From Zygaena filipendulae (lineage: Eukaryota; Arthropoda; Insecta; Lepidoptera; Zygaenidae), in assembly GCA_907165275.2 (NCBI GenBank), contig OU015661.1, forward strand, positions 3,417,501 through 3,481,500: DNA of 64,000 nucleotides, written 5' to 3'. The first letter of the stretch is position 1. Each line of letters opens with the position of its first letter. This document shows positions 32,523 to 44,113 of this stretch, piece by piece. The notes beneath the pieces were generated by a model that had not been told where the DNA came from, made no database searches, and saw only the letters and a program-made list of their open reading frames with translations. The position numbers were made by a program, and so were the translations under genes.

Positions 32523-33106
32523 CGTTACAAAGGGAGTTTTTTTTTCTGGAGATACCGCTAATTGAGTCTATATAAGTAGGTACGTGGTCTACTAGGTCTA
32601 CCATATCATAAACTGTCACTGCCACGTAACCGTTTACATAAAAATAATGTATTGTTAGTGTATTGAAGCATAAAAACCTTCGTTTATCGTATATAATCGA
32701 TACAGTCAGTCGACATGCAATGTAATGACAGATTCAAGATAGATAACTAAGTACCTATATACTTAATTACGTAATAGAATTCCTCGGAAAGTGCGGCGAA
32801 ATAGGCAAAAAAAATTAAACTCGCGTTACGAATTGTAAATTATATTCATAAATGTGATTATACAGCGAGTAGGCAGATACCTATCTACGTGTCCAAGGAC
32901 TTTATTGCTTTCGTTTTGATCGAGAACCAAGCTTTGAATGAAATTGATTTTGAAATGCGCAGCTATCGAAAAAAATCTCTGAGGAGGGAGGAAAATATGT
33001 CTACTTGTTTATAAGTAACAATCATTATTTTTGGTGGACAAAAGATAAAGTTATTTTATCATAAATACATAAAAAAACCGATTAAGTACGTGTCGGACCA
33101 AGCGCT

Positions 33107-33146
33107 GAAAAGTCACGTTGTAGGATTGCCTACAACGTGACTTTTC
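33107..33146. repeat. Perfect 18-bp hairpin with 4-nt loop
   Basis: gaaaagtcacgttgtagg, loop attg, then the exact complement. Just after 'aaaaaccgattaagtacgtg', a word found in common moth repeats. Confidence 0.8.
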
Positions 33147-33475
33147 TGTGACGTGACATCCTATGGGATGTTAGGGGGGAAAAAACACTGCTCAATCGTA
33201 CTGTTGTTGTTGTCAATAACATGTTATTAAAACTACACAATATAATATTTTGTGCAGACCAATTTTTCTCGGTTCAAAAAATCTTACTTCAAAAATCCTA
33301 CCTATACCTACCAACCAGCACTTATAAAAGTAATTCCAAGTAAAATACGCCATTTAGTCATTGTCATTTATTTTACCATTGCAATAATATTATAATAATG
33401 ACCTAAATCATCCCACACATTATCGTACACAGCATTCTTACAGCTTGGGCAAACATTTGTTCCATTTATCATAGA

Positions 33476-33737
33476 CTAGCTGCGCCCCGCGGTTTTACCC
33501 GCGGTAATTTCGGAGTTCCCGCGGGAATTCCGGGATAAATAGGACCCTATGTCCTTCTCTGTATTCCTGCCAAAGTGCATGCCAAATTTTATTCAAATCC
33601 GTTCAGCCGTTTTTGCGTGAGTGAGTAACAAACATCCAAACATCTAAACATCGAAACATCCCAACATCCCAACAACCCAACATCCCAACATCCCAACATC
33701 CCAACATCCCAACATCCACACTTTCACATTTATAATA
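33476..33737 (-). mobile_element. Helitron-like element carrying a minisatellite
   Basis: Intact CTAGCTGCGCCCCGCGG end. The usual 'aacatccaaacatcc' near the 5' end has expanded into an 8-bp array (see 33634-33715). Confidence 0.65.
33634..33715. repeat. 8-bp minisatellite (cccaacat)n inside a Helitron-like element
   Basis: About ten 8-bp units: the first are variant (ccaaacat, ctaaacat, cgaaacat), the later ones nearly perfect cccaacat. Confidence 0.8.
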
Positions 33738-34027
33738 CCGATTGGTTTCAGGTTGTACTCGTAAAGTCATAGGAGAACTTAATGTGTTCACAGATTATAC
33801 TTTAAGAAAAAAACCGGTGAAGTAAAAAGTAAAATGTGAAATTTACAAAAAAAAAATATGGCAAAATCCTAAAACTACGTCCTATTTCCATACAAACTTT
33901 CACCTCCCTTAGGAGTGAAATTCTCAAAACACATTTTGCTTAGTGCTTGTTTACATTACAAAAGGAAGTTTTGTGAAAAAAAGACATGTTTCTATAAAGA
34001 GCGGTTCGATCTTTTTATAATATGAAT

Positions 34028-34175
34028 ACTAGCTATTCCCTGTAAGTAGTTTCACCCGTGTGCTTTTTTTTTCGGGATTCTTTCGGGGACTCCTTATTTT
34101 ACACAATAACCCAATAACCATAGATGAACCCAAATATAACTAATTTTGAGCTCAATCGTTTTAATAGTTTTCGAG
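34028..34175 (-). mobile_element. Old Helitron-like fragment
   Basis: CTAGCTATTCCCTG end and 'tttcacccgtgtg'; the rest is diverged. Confidence 0.4.
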
Positions 34176-34780
34176 TTCAAAATTTAAATGTCACAGCCAA
34201 ATTGTAAAAGTCACCCGTTTTCAAACGGCCGGTATTTTGTATAACGCCGAGAATTGATAACCAGCCGTATTTGCAAGCGAATGTTGGGTCAGAAGTTAAA
34301 TATGAACTTGTAACGAGCCGACGGAATGCCACTTGTAATGATTCTAATTTTTTATGGACTTTTTATTTTGTAAATTATTACTGTATTCAAATCTGTTCCT
34401 TTATGATATTCTAATATTTGAAATTCAAATATTTTATTTTTCCTACCGTTTGGTTGTTTTTGCTGATACCTAAAAGGGTCTGGCTCGGAGTTTTTGGCGG
34501 GCATCGAAGATCGCGGTTCAGTCATTTATTTTCGTGTCAATAAAAAATTGTTAAAAGTGAATTTTGTTGTGTTTTATGGTGCTGTATTGGACAATAATTT
34601 TCCCAGAGACAGTTTTTTGTGTGCTCAAGAAGATATGTTATGACATTTCGAGCTGATTTCTTCGGTATCCTCCAAGAGCTCCGAGGAAGTTCTTGTAGTC
34701 TAATCAGTACCATGGTCTACAAGTTCAAACGGTACAACGATGCTAAACGCTAATTTGTACATTTAACTAACTTATTTTAC

Positions 34781-35185
34781 TTGAAACTGGCTAAATGCAT
34801 TATATATGCGAAAGCCACCAAGAAGAAGAAGAAAGACAAAAAAAAGGTCTGGTTCAGTTCACACTTCACAGGCACCTGTAAACTGAACCAAATCTTTAAA
34901 TTTACTCGCAGACTGTATGTCTTTATTGACGAGCTCGAACCGGATCACCGGCTACCTTCAAATTGTACCTATCGTTCTCTGATGCGCGATAGTACCTTCT
35001 GTACAACGAAAGCAAATGGGAGAATTATACAATACTTGTTGTCCCCCGCGATTTTACCCGCGGTAATTTCGGAGTTCCCGCAAGAATGCCAGGTTGAACT
35101 ATATGTATCTATAAACCGTCCTCTTGAATCACTCTATCTATTGAAAAAAAACCGCATCATCCGCTGCGTAGTTTTAATGATGTAA
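34781..35185 (+). other. 134-codon frame of unknown status; last third is transposon sequence
   Basis: Open frame starting MKLAKCIIYAKATKKKKKDK. From about residue 86 it runs into a Helitron-like fragment (35034 on), so the end cannot be an original protein. The first part has a Lys-rich stretch and no recognised domain; no splice partner was found. It may be the remnant of a retrocopy or chance. Confidence 0.2.
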
Positions 35186-35243
35186 GCATACGTAGGGACA
35201 TACAAACCGCGGGAAGCGACTTTGTTTTCTACTATGTAGTGAT
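35034..35243 (-). mobile_element. Helitron-like fragment
   Basis: 'gtcccccgcgattttacccg' then 'ttgaatcactctatctattg', like the copies at 5053 and 50313. Confidence 0.5.
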
Positions 35244-35959
35244 GCCGACAATATGTTACATATTATATTATATACCAAAATCTTTATGTATCGAAAGATA
35301 TTATAGATTGATTCTAACACTTGCAGCTTACAGCAATTCTTAGTTTGAAGCTTATGCTTGGATTATTTTGCTTATCTTAAATTTTCACCCAAAGTTTGTT
35401 ATCAAATAAGATTTGTACTCGTCTTTGTGTCTATGATTTTAGTTTCCGGAGTGCTCGGTCGTTATCTCATTATCGTTGGCGGCCAATAGCATAGATGCCA
35501 ACCCTCGTCATAGCCTAGTTTCTTTGACTCTTACTTTAGCTGTTCTGAGAATAACCTTGTTATGAAACAAGTCAGAGGTCGTTAGGTATTAGGGATACTA
35601 GTATACAATCGTTATGAGGCACTTTGCAGTCTCTGTAAAGGTGATTCTTATGTCAGACTCGAACTTGAATATTAAATAATCCTTATTTGTAGAAGGGTAG
35701 CGAAAAGAAAGTTGGATACTCGTGGAGTAAAAATGTTTTTACGTCAAACTAAAGTGCTCGTGCGTATTTGTGCGCCTTTCGTCCTTGTGTCAACATTATT
35801 TTCGTACAGTACTCTATTCACTACTCCTATACAAATAAAGATATTCATGGTTCGACTCGGACAAGGCAAGGCATATCCGAGCCGACTGCCGAGCATCCTT
35901 CTCCGAGTCATGGCATTCTCAGAAATGGAATTTTCCGAAAATCTTTTTACTTTGGGGAA

Positions 35960-36249
35960 TCTATATATATAAAAGTGAATCTCTATTTCTCTTGGTATCA
36001 CGCGTAAATGGCTGGACTAATTTCGCTAAGCTTTTGGTGTTTGCTATTGTAAGGAGAAGAAGAATAAAAGAAGTTTGGAGTTCCTGCGAGAATGCCAAAA
36101 CTCACGGTGGTGAATCTCCATAACGGTTGGACCGACTTTGACGGGACTTCCACTGCTAATTAGCTGATGTTATAAGGGGAAAATTAGGCTACTTTGGAGT
36201 TCCTGCGGGAATTCCAGAACCAGGGATGAAACCTCGGGGCACAGCTAGT
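35960..36249 (+). mobile_element. Helitron-like element, third subfamily, intact CTAG end
   Basis: Two modules ('gtttggagttcctgcgagaa' and 'ctttggagttcctgcgggaa') ending GGGGCACAGCTAG|T; mirror image of 27425-27722. Confidence 0.55.
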
Positions 36250-36546
36250 CTAATAATAATGCTCGGACATTAGCACACAACTCTTTTGGTTCAAAACTAA
36301 GCAGAGTTTGTATTATGGGCAGTGGCACCCATGTCAGTAGATAACCTATAAAATACTTAAATACTAAATATTTACGAAATTTTCGTAAATACACACTAAA
36401 CACTCTGAATAATAGAACGGACACCAACACAAATGTTAATGTGAGAATTGACCCAACGAGACGAAATGAAATTCATTTCATTTCAACATGAAATCTCGTA
36501 TTTTCTTTTTTAAATTTCTCATGTTAAGGATGAATTTAGGACTTAA

Positions 36547-36737
36547 CTAGCTATCCCCCGAGGTTTCGCCCGCGGTGATTTCGGAGTTCCCGCGGGAATT
36601 CCAGGATAAAAGTACCCTATGCGTTAATCTGATGTATAAGCTATATTATTGGAAAGTTTCATTTAAATCCATGCAGTAGTTTTTGCGTGAAAGAGTAACA
36701 AACATCCATCCATCTATCCATCCATCATACATACAGG
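36547..36737 (-). mobile_element. Helitron-like element with ccat repeat
   Basis: CTAGCTATCCCCCGAGG end; an expanded 'ccatccatctatccatcc' run near the other end. Confidence 0.6.
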
Positions 36738-36842
36738 TGGCGCAATAGAACGTGCATTTACTAAGTATAGGCTGAAAAAATAAATACAAAAGGTATAGTT
36801 GAAATAAAATATAGGATAATTAGGTAATTAAATGTAGTTTTC

Positions 36843-36985
36843 ATACCACCTGCTCGATAATGCAATCACGCAATCTCAACGTAAAGCAAGGCATTACATC
36901 CCAACCCAAGAGAGGGAGGTAATGTTGTATAAAACTCCCAAGGGAGTAAAGTGATTTGAGTTTGGAACGTTATTTGTAGGAAAAC
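36843..36985 (+). repeat. Dispersed repeat, copy 1
   Basis: 'cataccacctgctcga', 'gagggaggtaatgttgtat', 'actcccaagg' and 'gtgatttgagtttggaacgt' recur at 56531-56675. Unclassified. Confidence 0.65.
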
Positions 36986-37337
36986 TCTTAGCGTTTTGTT
37001 TTCTTTTTATGTGATCTGCCTGTGGTGGTCAGTTCTATTTTCGAATAAACAAAGATCTGCCCTTGTAAAGAGGATTTATGTCTCGCAGTAGGTATGAAAA
37101 GTAGAGTATGCACCTCGAGGATAAAGCCTGTCTTCGTCACGGGCAGCTTAAACCCCTCGCTTCACTCAGGACTCTACATTTACAATTTACTACATTTTAA
37201 AAACCCTCGCTACGCTTGGGGATTAACCCTAGAGTCCATCGTTACGCTCAGGGTTCAATATGCCGCCGGTGACGTAAGACAGTGCTTTACTCCCTCGGTG
37301 CATAATCTACTATTATTTTTTAATACATATTATATTG

Positions 37338-37540
37338 GTCTAGTTTCGGAGTTTCCGCGGGAATTCCAGGATAAAAAGTACCTACCCTCTGTGTTAATCT
37401 GATGTATAAGCTAAATTATTGGAAAGTTTCATTTAAATCCATCCAGTAGTTTTTGCGTGAAAGAGTAACAAACATCCATCCGTCCATCCATCCATCCATA
37501 CATACTTACAGACTTTCGCGTTTATAATATTAGTAGGATA
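37338..37540 (-). mobile_element. Helitron-like element lacking its hairpin
   Basis: CTAG is followed directly by 'tttcggagtttccgcgggaa'. The rest is intact to 'tataatattagtagga', with an expanded ccat run. Confidence 0.6.
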
Positions 37541-37614
37541 TACCATCGATAAGTTAATATCGTATTAACTAGAGTTTCACGTCCTTTATATATACCTATA
37601 CTACAAGGTCTAAT

Positions 37615-37752
37615 GCCTGCTCTACATTCACGCGAGAATCTTGCAAGAACCTGAGAAAACCATGAGAAACGGCGGAGAACATCGACTCCACATTTACGTT
37701 CTCGTGGTTTTCTCTCGTTCTCGCAAGATTCTCGCGTGAATGTGGAGCGGGC
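37615..37752. mobile_element. 138-bp foldback MITE, copy 1
   Basis: Nearly a complete palindrome: gcctgctctacattcacgcg at one end, cgcgtgaatgtggagcgggc at the other, with 'gagaatcttgc' and 'gagaaaacca' also mirrored. Same length as 50504-50641. Confidence 0.75.
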
Positions 37753-38498
37753 ATGAACGCACGCTGTACTAATACCGAGGCATAATACTCTAGAGTATGT
37801 TATATATTACGCATCACAGTCATATTAATATACCTATGTAATGATTTTTTTTTCGACCACAAAAAAGTCCTTTTTAAGAGACGCACGGGAAGACATAATC
37901 CGGGCATTACTTACGCAGCGTGGGTTATGCAAAACGTTGTGTTTGCCCTTTGAATATGCGATGCGATGTACGAAGACAAAGTTAAACATTTTTATGTGAG
38001 TACCTACATAATAGCAACATTATTAAACTTTGAGGACTATGGGTGTGTAAAATTTCAGGGTCGACACTGAGGTGGTTACACAGATAGTATAATAGGTACT
38101 ATACAATTTATACGATACGTTTACGTAATTATTGTTATGTTATCTTATTAGAAAGCACCTAGTAGTTTATTATGTATTGATTTTGATATAATACTGTATA
38201 TGCATACAATACTGTTATATATTATGTATTTCTAATGTTTGCTTATCTATTTATTTTACAACTTTTCTTTTATTTCCTTTTTTTTGAGTCGAAATCGAAT
38301 TATCGAAACATGATATTTTTCTGTTTATACTTAATCATCAACTTCCTTCCTCTTTATCTCTTCTCCCGCCAATTTTTTCTCAAATCCTTTCGATTTTTCA
38401 AAGGTTGACTGGAAGAAATCCCCTTGCGGGATAAGTCCGCTTTTAAGCATAAATTATCTCTTTATTTTAATTTTAGCAATTTGTAAAAACTTTGTTTA

Positions 38499-38721
38499 TC
38501 CTACCAATATTATAAACGCGAAAGTTTGTAAGTATGTATGGATGGATGGATGGATGGATGGATGTTTGTTACTCTTTCACGCAAAAACTACTGGATGGAT
38601 TTAAATGAAACTTTAGAATAATATAGCTTATACATCAGACTAACACATAGGGTACTTTTTATCGCAGAATTTCCGCGGGAACTCTGAAATTAACCCGGGT
38701 GAAACCGCGGGGCACAACTAG
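38499..38721 (+). mobile_element. Complete Helitron-like element with expanded ggat run
   Basis: TCCTACCAATATTATAAACG start, five 'ggat' units near 38538, and a CCGCGGGGCACAACTAG end. Confidence 0.7.
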
Positions 38722-40532
38722 TGTTCAATAAAGAAACAACAAACAAACGTTTTTGACACAAAAATTATACTATACGATAATATTGGTATACTAACTACCC
38801 GGCTAGAGAGATAAAAAGACATACTGACTATCCTAGTTTCACTTTGCCTCGGGTATCCACTCTCGCTCTTTTTAGGGTTCGGTATCAGGGTTCGGAACCA
38901 TACGATAATAATTATCGTACCTACCTAATTAAAGTGCCTTCGTACGATGTACGATAGCACATTATTATCGTACATCGTATATATTTATGACACAAATTAA
39001 CTATAACTTTATCTTGTTTCGCTCGAAATACGATAATTTTACGCTTGCCCCTGAGGGATGAAAAATAATAATGTTGATTGATATTGTGGGGTATCGTTAA
39101 ATAGGTCATGAAGAATTAATACCATATTTTATTTATTTATTTAACATTAATAGGACCATACACATTTATATTTTTTTTGACATGCACTTAGATACCCTTA
39201 ACAATGTTGACTTATAACGTAAACAAATTAAGGAGGTTGAGAGAAATTGATTTTCTTATCTTATTTTATAAAAAAAAAGCATTTTTATACAAAAACGATG
39301 AACCCAAGAACTAACAGCTATATTCTCTTGTCTTCATAACGAAAAGTTGTGATAGTTATCAATTATCTTATAATATACGTATTGATATTCATCCGACCAG
39401 AAATAATGATGGCGAATCTGAGATAATAAATCCTTACTAATATTATAAACGTAAAGGTTTGTGTGCACGGATGTCTGTTTCTTACTCTTTTACGCAAAAA
39501 CTAATTTATGCCTACCTGTAAATTAGGACCTATTAGCGTTATGTCTATGAGAACATTAACAGTATTTAACATTAATAGGACAATACACATTGGTAAAACT
39601 TCTATTTTACCCCTCTTTGAGGCTCTTTGCCAATCGATTTAAAATACCTGTATTTTTTCAAAACTTTCAGTAGGTACCTATATTATGCTGTTGTCGTTTC
39701 CAGTTGAATGGAAAAACAAGCCCGCCTAAGCCAACCGCTAAAACGCAAACAACCCGACGGTCTTATTTAGTTTTACGATGTATTCCAAAATGTTCTCATA
39801 TTCATAAACGCTTGAATAATTCACGGTCGCTTGACTCGAGACGTGCCTTACACGATTCTCTGCTCATTTGAATGTAATTTCGTGTGAAATTGGATAATAA
39901 TGTTGTGTATTAAAAAAAAAGGTTTTGGCGTCCGGCAGTTTTCGTAGCAATGCAATTGGTTTTTAGTCCCTTACGTATTTTTTTAAGTAAATGGTAGGAA
40001 TTTTATAAGTGGCTGTTCCACCAGCGTAAGTTTCGTGATCTCCTCGGGAACGCCTAACGTTTTCGACAAGCTAAACAAATGGTTACTATAAGTATATTAG
40101 TTATTAAGCTATTATTAGCTTATTGTGGGATCAAGTAGATCTGTGTGTTGTGATGTGGATTATTAGTTATTGTTTTGTTTCCACACCTCATCTTCTTTAT
40201 ATCTCTCTGTCTACCCAATGGTTAACTGGAAGTTCGCCATTTGTACATACTGTGCAATAAAGAATAAATAAATAAATGGTGTGAATATTATGACATCCGT
40301 CGTTTAGTTCGCATTTGCACCGACGCTTATAGATGGACTTATACTATTATAATTATAAAGAAATTATACATAATATTGGTTTTTCTTCTTCACGATAGTG
40401 AAATCGCGAGCAACTACTAGTAAATACATAGTATCTCTTTTACAATAATAATAATAGAATTTAGAACACAGGTCACAGTTACCACTTTAAGAAAAGCCAG
40501 TAATTTTTATTACTGTGTTACTTTATCTTCTA
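38722..40532. other. Intergenic DNA
   Basis: Short hairpins near 38910 (acgataataattatcgt) and 38943-38983 (tacgatgtacgata with its complement). The word 'tttaacattaataggac' occurs at about 39141 and 39567. A LINE-like tail 'gtgcaataaagaataaataa' ends near 40277. No gene. Confidence 0.4.
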
Positions 40533-40830
40533 TCTATACTTGCTATAATAAAAGAGTAGAATCCGCGATTCTGTACATTGGATATTTTTAACAAAATTGA
40601 CAGGGGGCGATAAAAGAAGAGTAACCAACCATAAAAAAGGTTATAAAATTATTTTCTGTCTGTCTGTCTATTCGCGATAATCTCCAAATCTACTGAACGG
40701 ATTGTCATGCGGTTTTCACAGGTAGATTAAACTTAGTCTGGAGCTACATATAGGCTTTGTTTCATTTAAATCGAATGTCGGGAAAAAAGAGTTGTTATAT
40801 AAAAACATTTCACGCTGGTGAAACCACTAG
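40533..40830 (+). mobile_element. Helitron-like element, second subfamily
   Basis: TCTATACTTGCTATAATAAA start and CTAG end; the hairpin is decayed. Part of it is repeated word for word at 42326-42395. Confidence 0.65.
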
Positions 40831-41097
40831 TAATAGAATAAAAACAAAAACAATATAAAGGCAGAGGTAAATTAAATCAACGCAGACAAACCCACATTAT
40901 AACAAAATCACTTAAATAAACAGTTCATAGCACATCTTTTGTATCAGTAGCTATCATTTATATCATAGTTTATTTGAAGTTAAGTTGCTACTAGGTACTT
41001 TGCTACTAAGTCATCAATATATCTTTCACGTGTTTATGTATTCTCTTATATGCATAGTACATCAATCAATCAATCAAATACATAATATATTGGTCTA

Positions 41098-41222
41098 GGC
41101 ACAGATAATCTGTCTGTCTGTGTGTTACCTTTTCACGCCCCGTTCATGTTGCATACACGTTGTCAGAAAAGAACATAATATGCTGTACTTTTTATCCCGG
41201 AATTCTCGCGGGAGCAGAGTAG
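41098..41222 (+). mobile_element. Helitron-like fragment, 3' truncated
   Basis: Has the 'ctgtctgtctgtgtgttacc' body and ends in 'cccggaattctcgcgggagc' with no terminal CTAG. Confidence 0.45.
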
Positions 41223-42325
41223 TTATTAATACATTATTGCAAAGGCAGCGAAATAGGCAATTGCCTATTTCGGCCGAGGCATAATAGTGCTTTTCTTAAA
41301 AAAATGCAAGGAAATAAAAAAGAGGCTTTTACATAATAAATTTAATGTATTAACAAAATAACAACGAACTCCGCTTTACCGCCATTTTTTTTTTTTATTT
41401 TACAGTTTGTGCCGAAAGGTAAACGCATCTGTGGCTATACAGCCACGAGAACGCAATGTATACGATAGATGAAAGAGTTCTAAATTCAAACAGCACACCG
41501 TTTCATACAACATTGCCGGCGCGCTCTTCGTTCCAAATTCAAAGAACGCGCCGCCGGGAAGTGATTTTGGTTTTTCAGTCTACGTAAATATGATACTTCG
41601 CGTGTTCTTTATTCAAAAGTGATGACAATATTTCCGCGCATGTTTAAGCAGAGAGAAGGTAATCACTACGTGTGTTTAAGAATAAATAATTAAAAAAAGT
41701 CGACGGTCCACCAGATCATATTTCGGTGAAGGTTGCGTGACGTCATTGGATGCGGAAAGCGCAGGACCGGTCGTTGTGGCAATCTTTGGGATAGTATTAT
41801 ATTATCTGTGCTTTGGGGGAGACCTATCTCCAGCAGTGGACGTCTTTTGCCTGATATGCAATGAATAAATGAATAAAAAAAACGATACCGATACCTACCG
41901 ATAGGCGATAATATCTACATTATTAATGTTTCTCTTTTCTATTTACCCGGTTGGTATGGACTTTAACTTAACACTTTAACTTTAGATACACCTAAATTGA
42001 TTGTAGGACGGCGGACCGACACGTATAAAAAGAACTCCTTTTGTGAACAATTCCGACCTTTCACGCTATTGCATCGTTTTCCAAACACTTTCGATACCTA
42101 CGTGCTTCAGCTACGGGCTTGGTCCTTATGGGTAATACAGGGTGGAAACAAAAGGTGAAAATCGAAGGGAAAATATTTTATTCTATCCTATCGATATTTC
42201 TTTATTTCGAAAAACAAGCCGGTAATAGAAATAACCTTAATTTTCATCTAGAAATGTAAAAATAAATATTCTGTATTTCATAATGCAAATTAAAAGGGGT
42301 ATCTGTATATTTAAAGAAAATCATG

Positions 42326-42395
42326 AAAATTGACAGGGGGCGATAAAAGAAGAGTAACCAACCATAAAAAAGGTTATAAAATTATTTTCTGTCTG
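42326..42395 (+). mobile_element. 70-bp internal Helitron-like fragment identical to 40599-40668
   Basis: 'aattgacagggggcgataaa' to 'aaaattattttctgtctgt' matches the 40533 element without a visible difference, yet neither element end is present. Confidence 0.7.
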
Positions 42396-43554
42396 TGAAT
42401 GCATTTTTAGGTTTTTTTTTCTTTCAGTAAAATTCGCCATATTTAGGTTAGCTACATTTTTCCTTTTCAGTCTGTATATTTTATTCAGCTCAGCTTTAAA
42501 TCGAGATGAACTAGACAAATAACTGAACTCTCTATTTTTATACCACGACCCAATTCTATAACGACTAGTTTTGCTTTTTTATTATTTATTTAGCGGTATA
42601 TTTGCGCCAATCTCATTAACAAACAAAGGAAGACAATTTGCAAATTAACTGAGCACTTCTGTAAAGTGGTTATAGATATGCGTTTTGGATTGACCAAATT
42701 CATTAGCGAAATGTTGTAGCAATATTGATACTAGTAATGAGTTTAATCAAAGGCGGTTATTTAAACAAAGCCTGTGCGTCGCGGCTGTACAGCAAGATAT
42801 ACCTATTTACAGAAAATTCTGGAATGTTACCTGCCAAGCTGCGATAAGCAGTTTTTGAATTGATTACTTACCCATTACTATTATTATTTCATAAATATAA
42901 AATATTATCCAGATTTGATATTTTACCTTTCTTTTGCATTTTGCACTGGAGTGGCCAGAATATCCTGTAAAATACACACAAATAATAATGCGTATCCGTT
43001 TTAGAAGTAGACCGCGGTGATAATTAAGACTTCTAAGTTTCATTAAAGCTGTTGGTCTTCCTACAAATAAATAAATAAATAAATAAAAAAGTAGGTGATT
43101 GTCTAAGGTCTAAGTCACATCAATCAATATCAAAATCATTCTTGGCCGCGGATCGCCCAGGTTCCGATTGCTGCCCATTTTCTTTAATGGTCATCTTGTT
43201 TGTTTTTAAAAAAAATATTTGTTTTGCTAGCATCCCACAATATAATTGTTTTATATTTTGTATCATATTTTGTTAAACTATGATGCTTTGTATTTTTCGT
43301 AGTAGTTCCATTTGCACTACCAGGTCTACCAGTTGGACTAGGTACTCAGTAATACCTACCATTAAATACAGAGCGGCGTCGGCTTAGTGCTCCTGCGTAA
43401 TAAAAAAATTTATATCCGGATAAAATATAGAAGTTTTAAACATCCTATCATACACAGCAGCTTCAAATGACTCTATGGATAATTAAGATTGATTAAATTT
43501 TCAGTTCCACTCAATCGAAATACAGTCGAAAAGCTTAAGTGGATGGCTTTAAGT

Positions 43555-43752
43555 TAATTTTTAATACAGTTGCGTTCGGGATGTGGGCTATTACATACTC
43601 GAGCTTTTTCTTTACCTTGCCGAACTCGTGCGTTCTCTTTCCCAACTGTCAAAAATGGCGACACGACTTTGACACACTTTTTGCATTGCGAAACGTAGGT
43701 TTCGCATTACTTATACAACTAGCGCCATCTCTTGATCACAGTTGGAACTTAC
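43555..43752 (+). mobile_element. TTAA-flanked MITE (piggyBac-like), internally deleted and truncated
   Basis: Left end TTAATACAGTTGC, then a jump to 'gttcgggatgtgggctatt', compared with 46810-47087. The right end is lost after 'gatcacagttggaact'. The frame at 43539-43787 comes from it. Confidence 0.65.
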
Positions 43753-43819
43753 AGCCGCACTCAGAGTCAATTTTAATGATTACTTAGTTAAGTATAGATT
43801 TTTAAAACAAAATATTATT

Positions 43820-43905
43820 TCACCTCACCTTCGGCTGCGCCTCGGCTCGGGTAGACATTTGTCGGAATGACAGGCTCCGCACTCGTAATGAAACTATACT
43901 GTTAT
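43820..43905 (+). repeat. Partial copy of the foldback MITE seen at 47092 and 50673
   Basis: 'cttcggctgcgcctcggctc' to 'gacaggctccgcactcgtaa'; one arm is missing. Confidence 0.55.
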
Positions 43906-44113
43906 AAATACGAATAAGAGTTTGTTTGAGCTTTCACACCTTGATTACTTACATAATTGATAATTAGGAAATTTCGCATACCTACATGTTTTCAGGGGCA
44001 CAGAAAAGGACACAGGGTACAATTTATAAAATGTATTGTTCCCTGTGATTGTTCTAGAGGGATAGACCTGAACTTATATTGACGAGAGCGAAGCCGCGAG
44101 CACCAGATAGTAT
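43905..44113 (+). mobile_element. Old Helitron-like element
   Basis: 'ttataaatacgaataagagt' start and 'gcgaagccgcgagcaccagatag' at the end; strongly diverged. Confidence 0.4.

Noticed and set aside
33634..33715. Regular short repeats considered as a CRISPR array
   Set aside because: Direct minisatellite without spacers in an animal genome.
33603..33791. Frame with repeated DVGMLGCW
   Set aside because: Translation of the 8-bp minisatellite.
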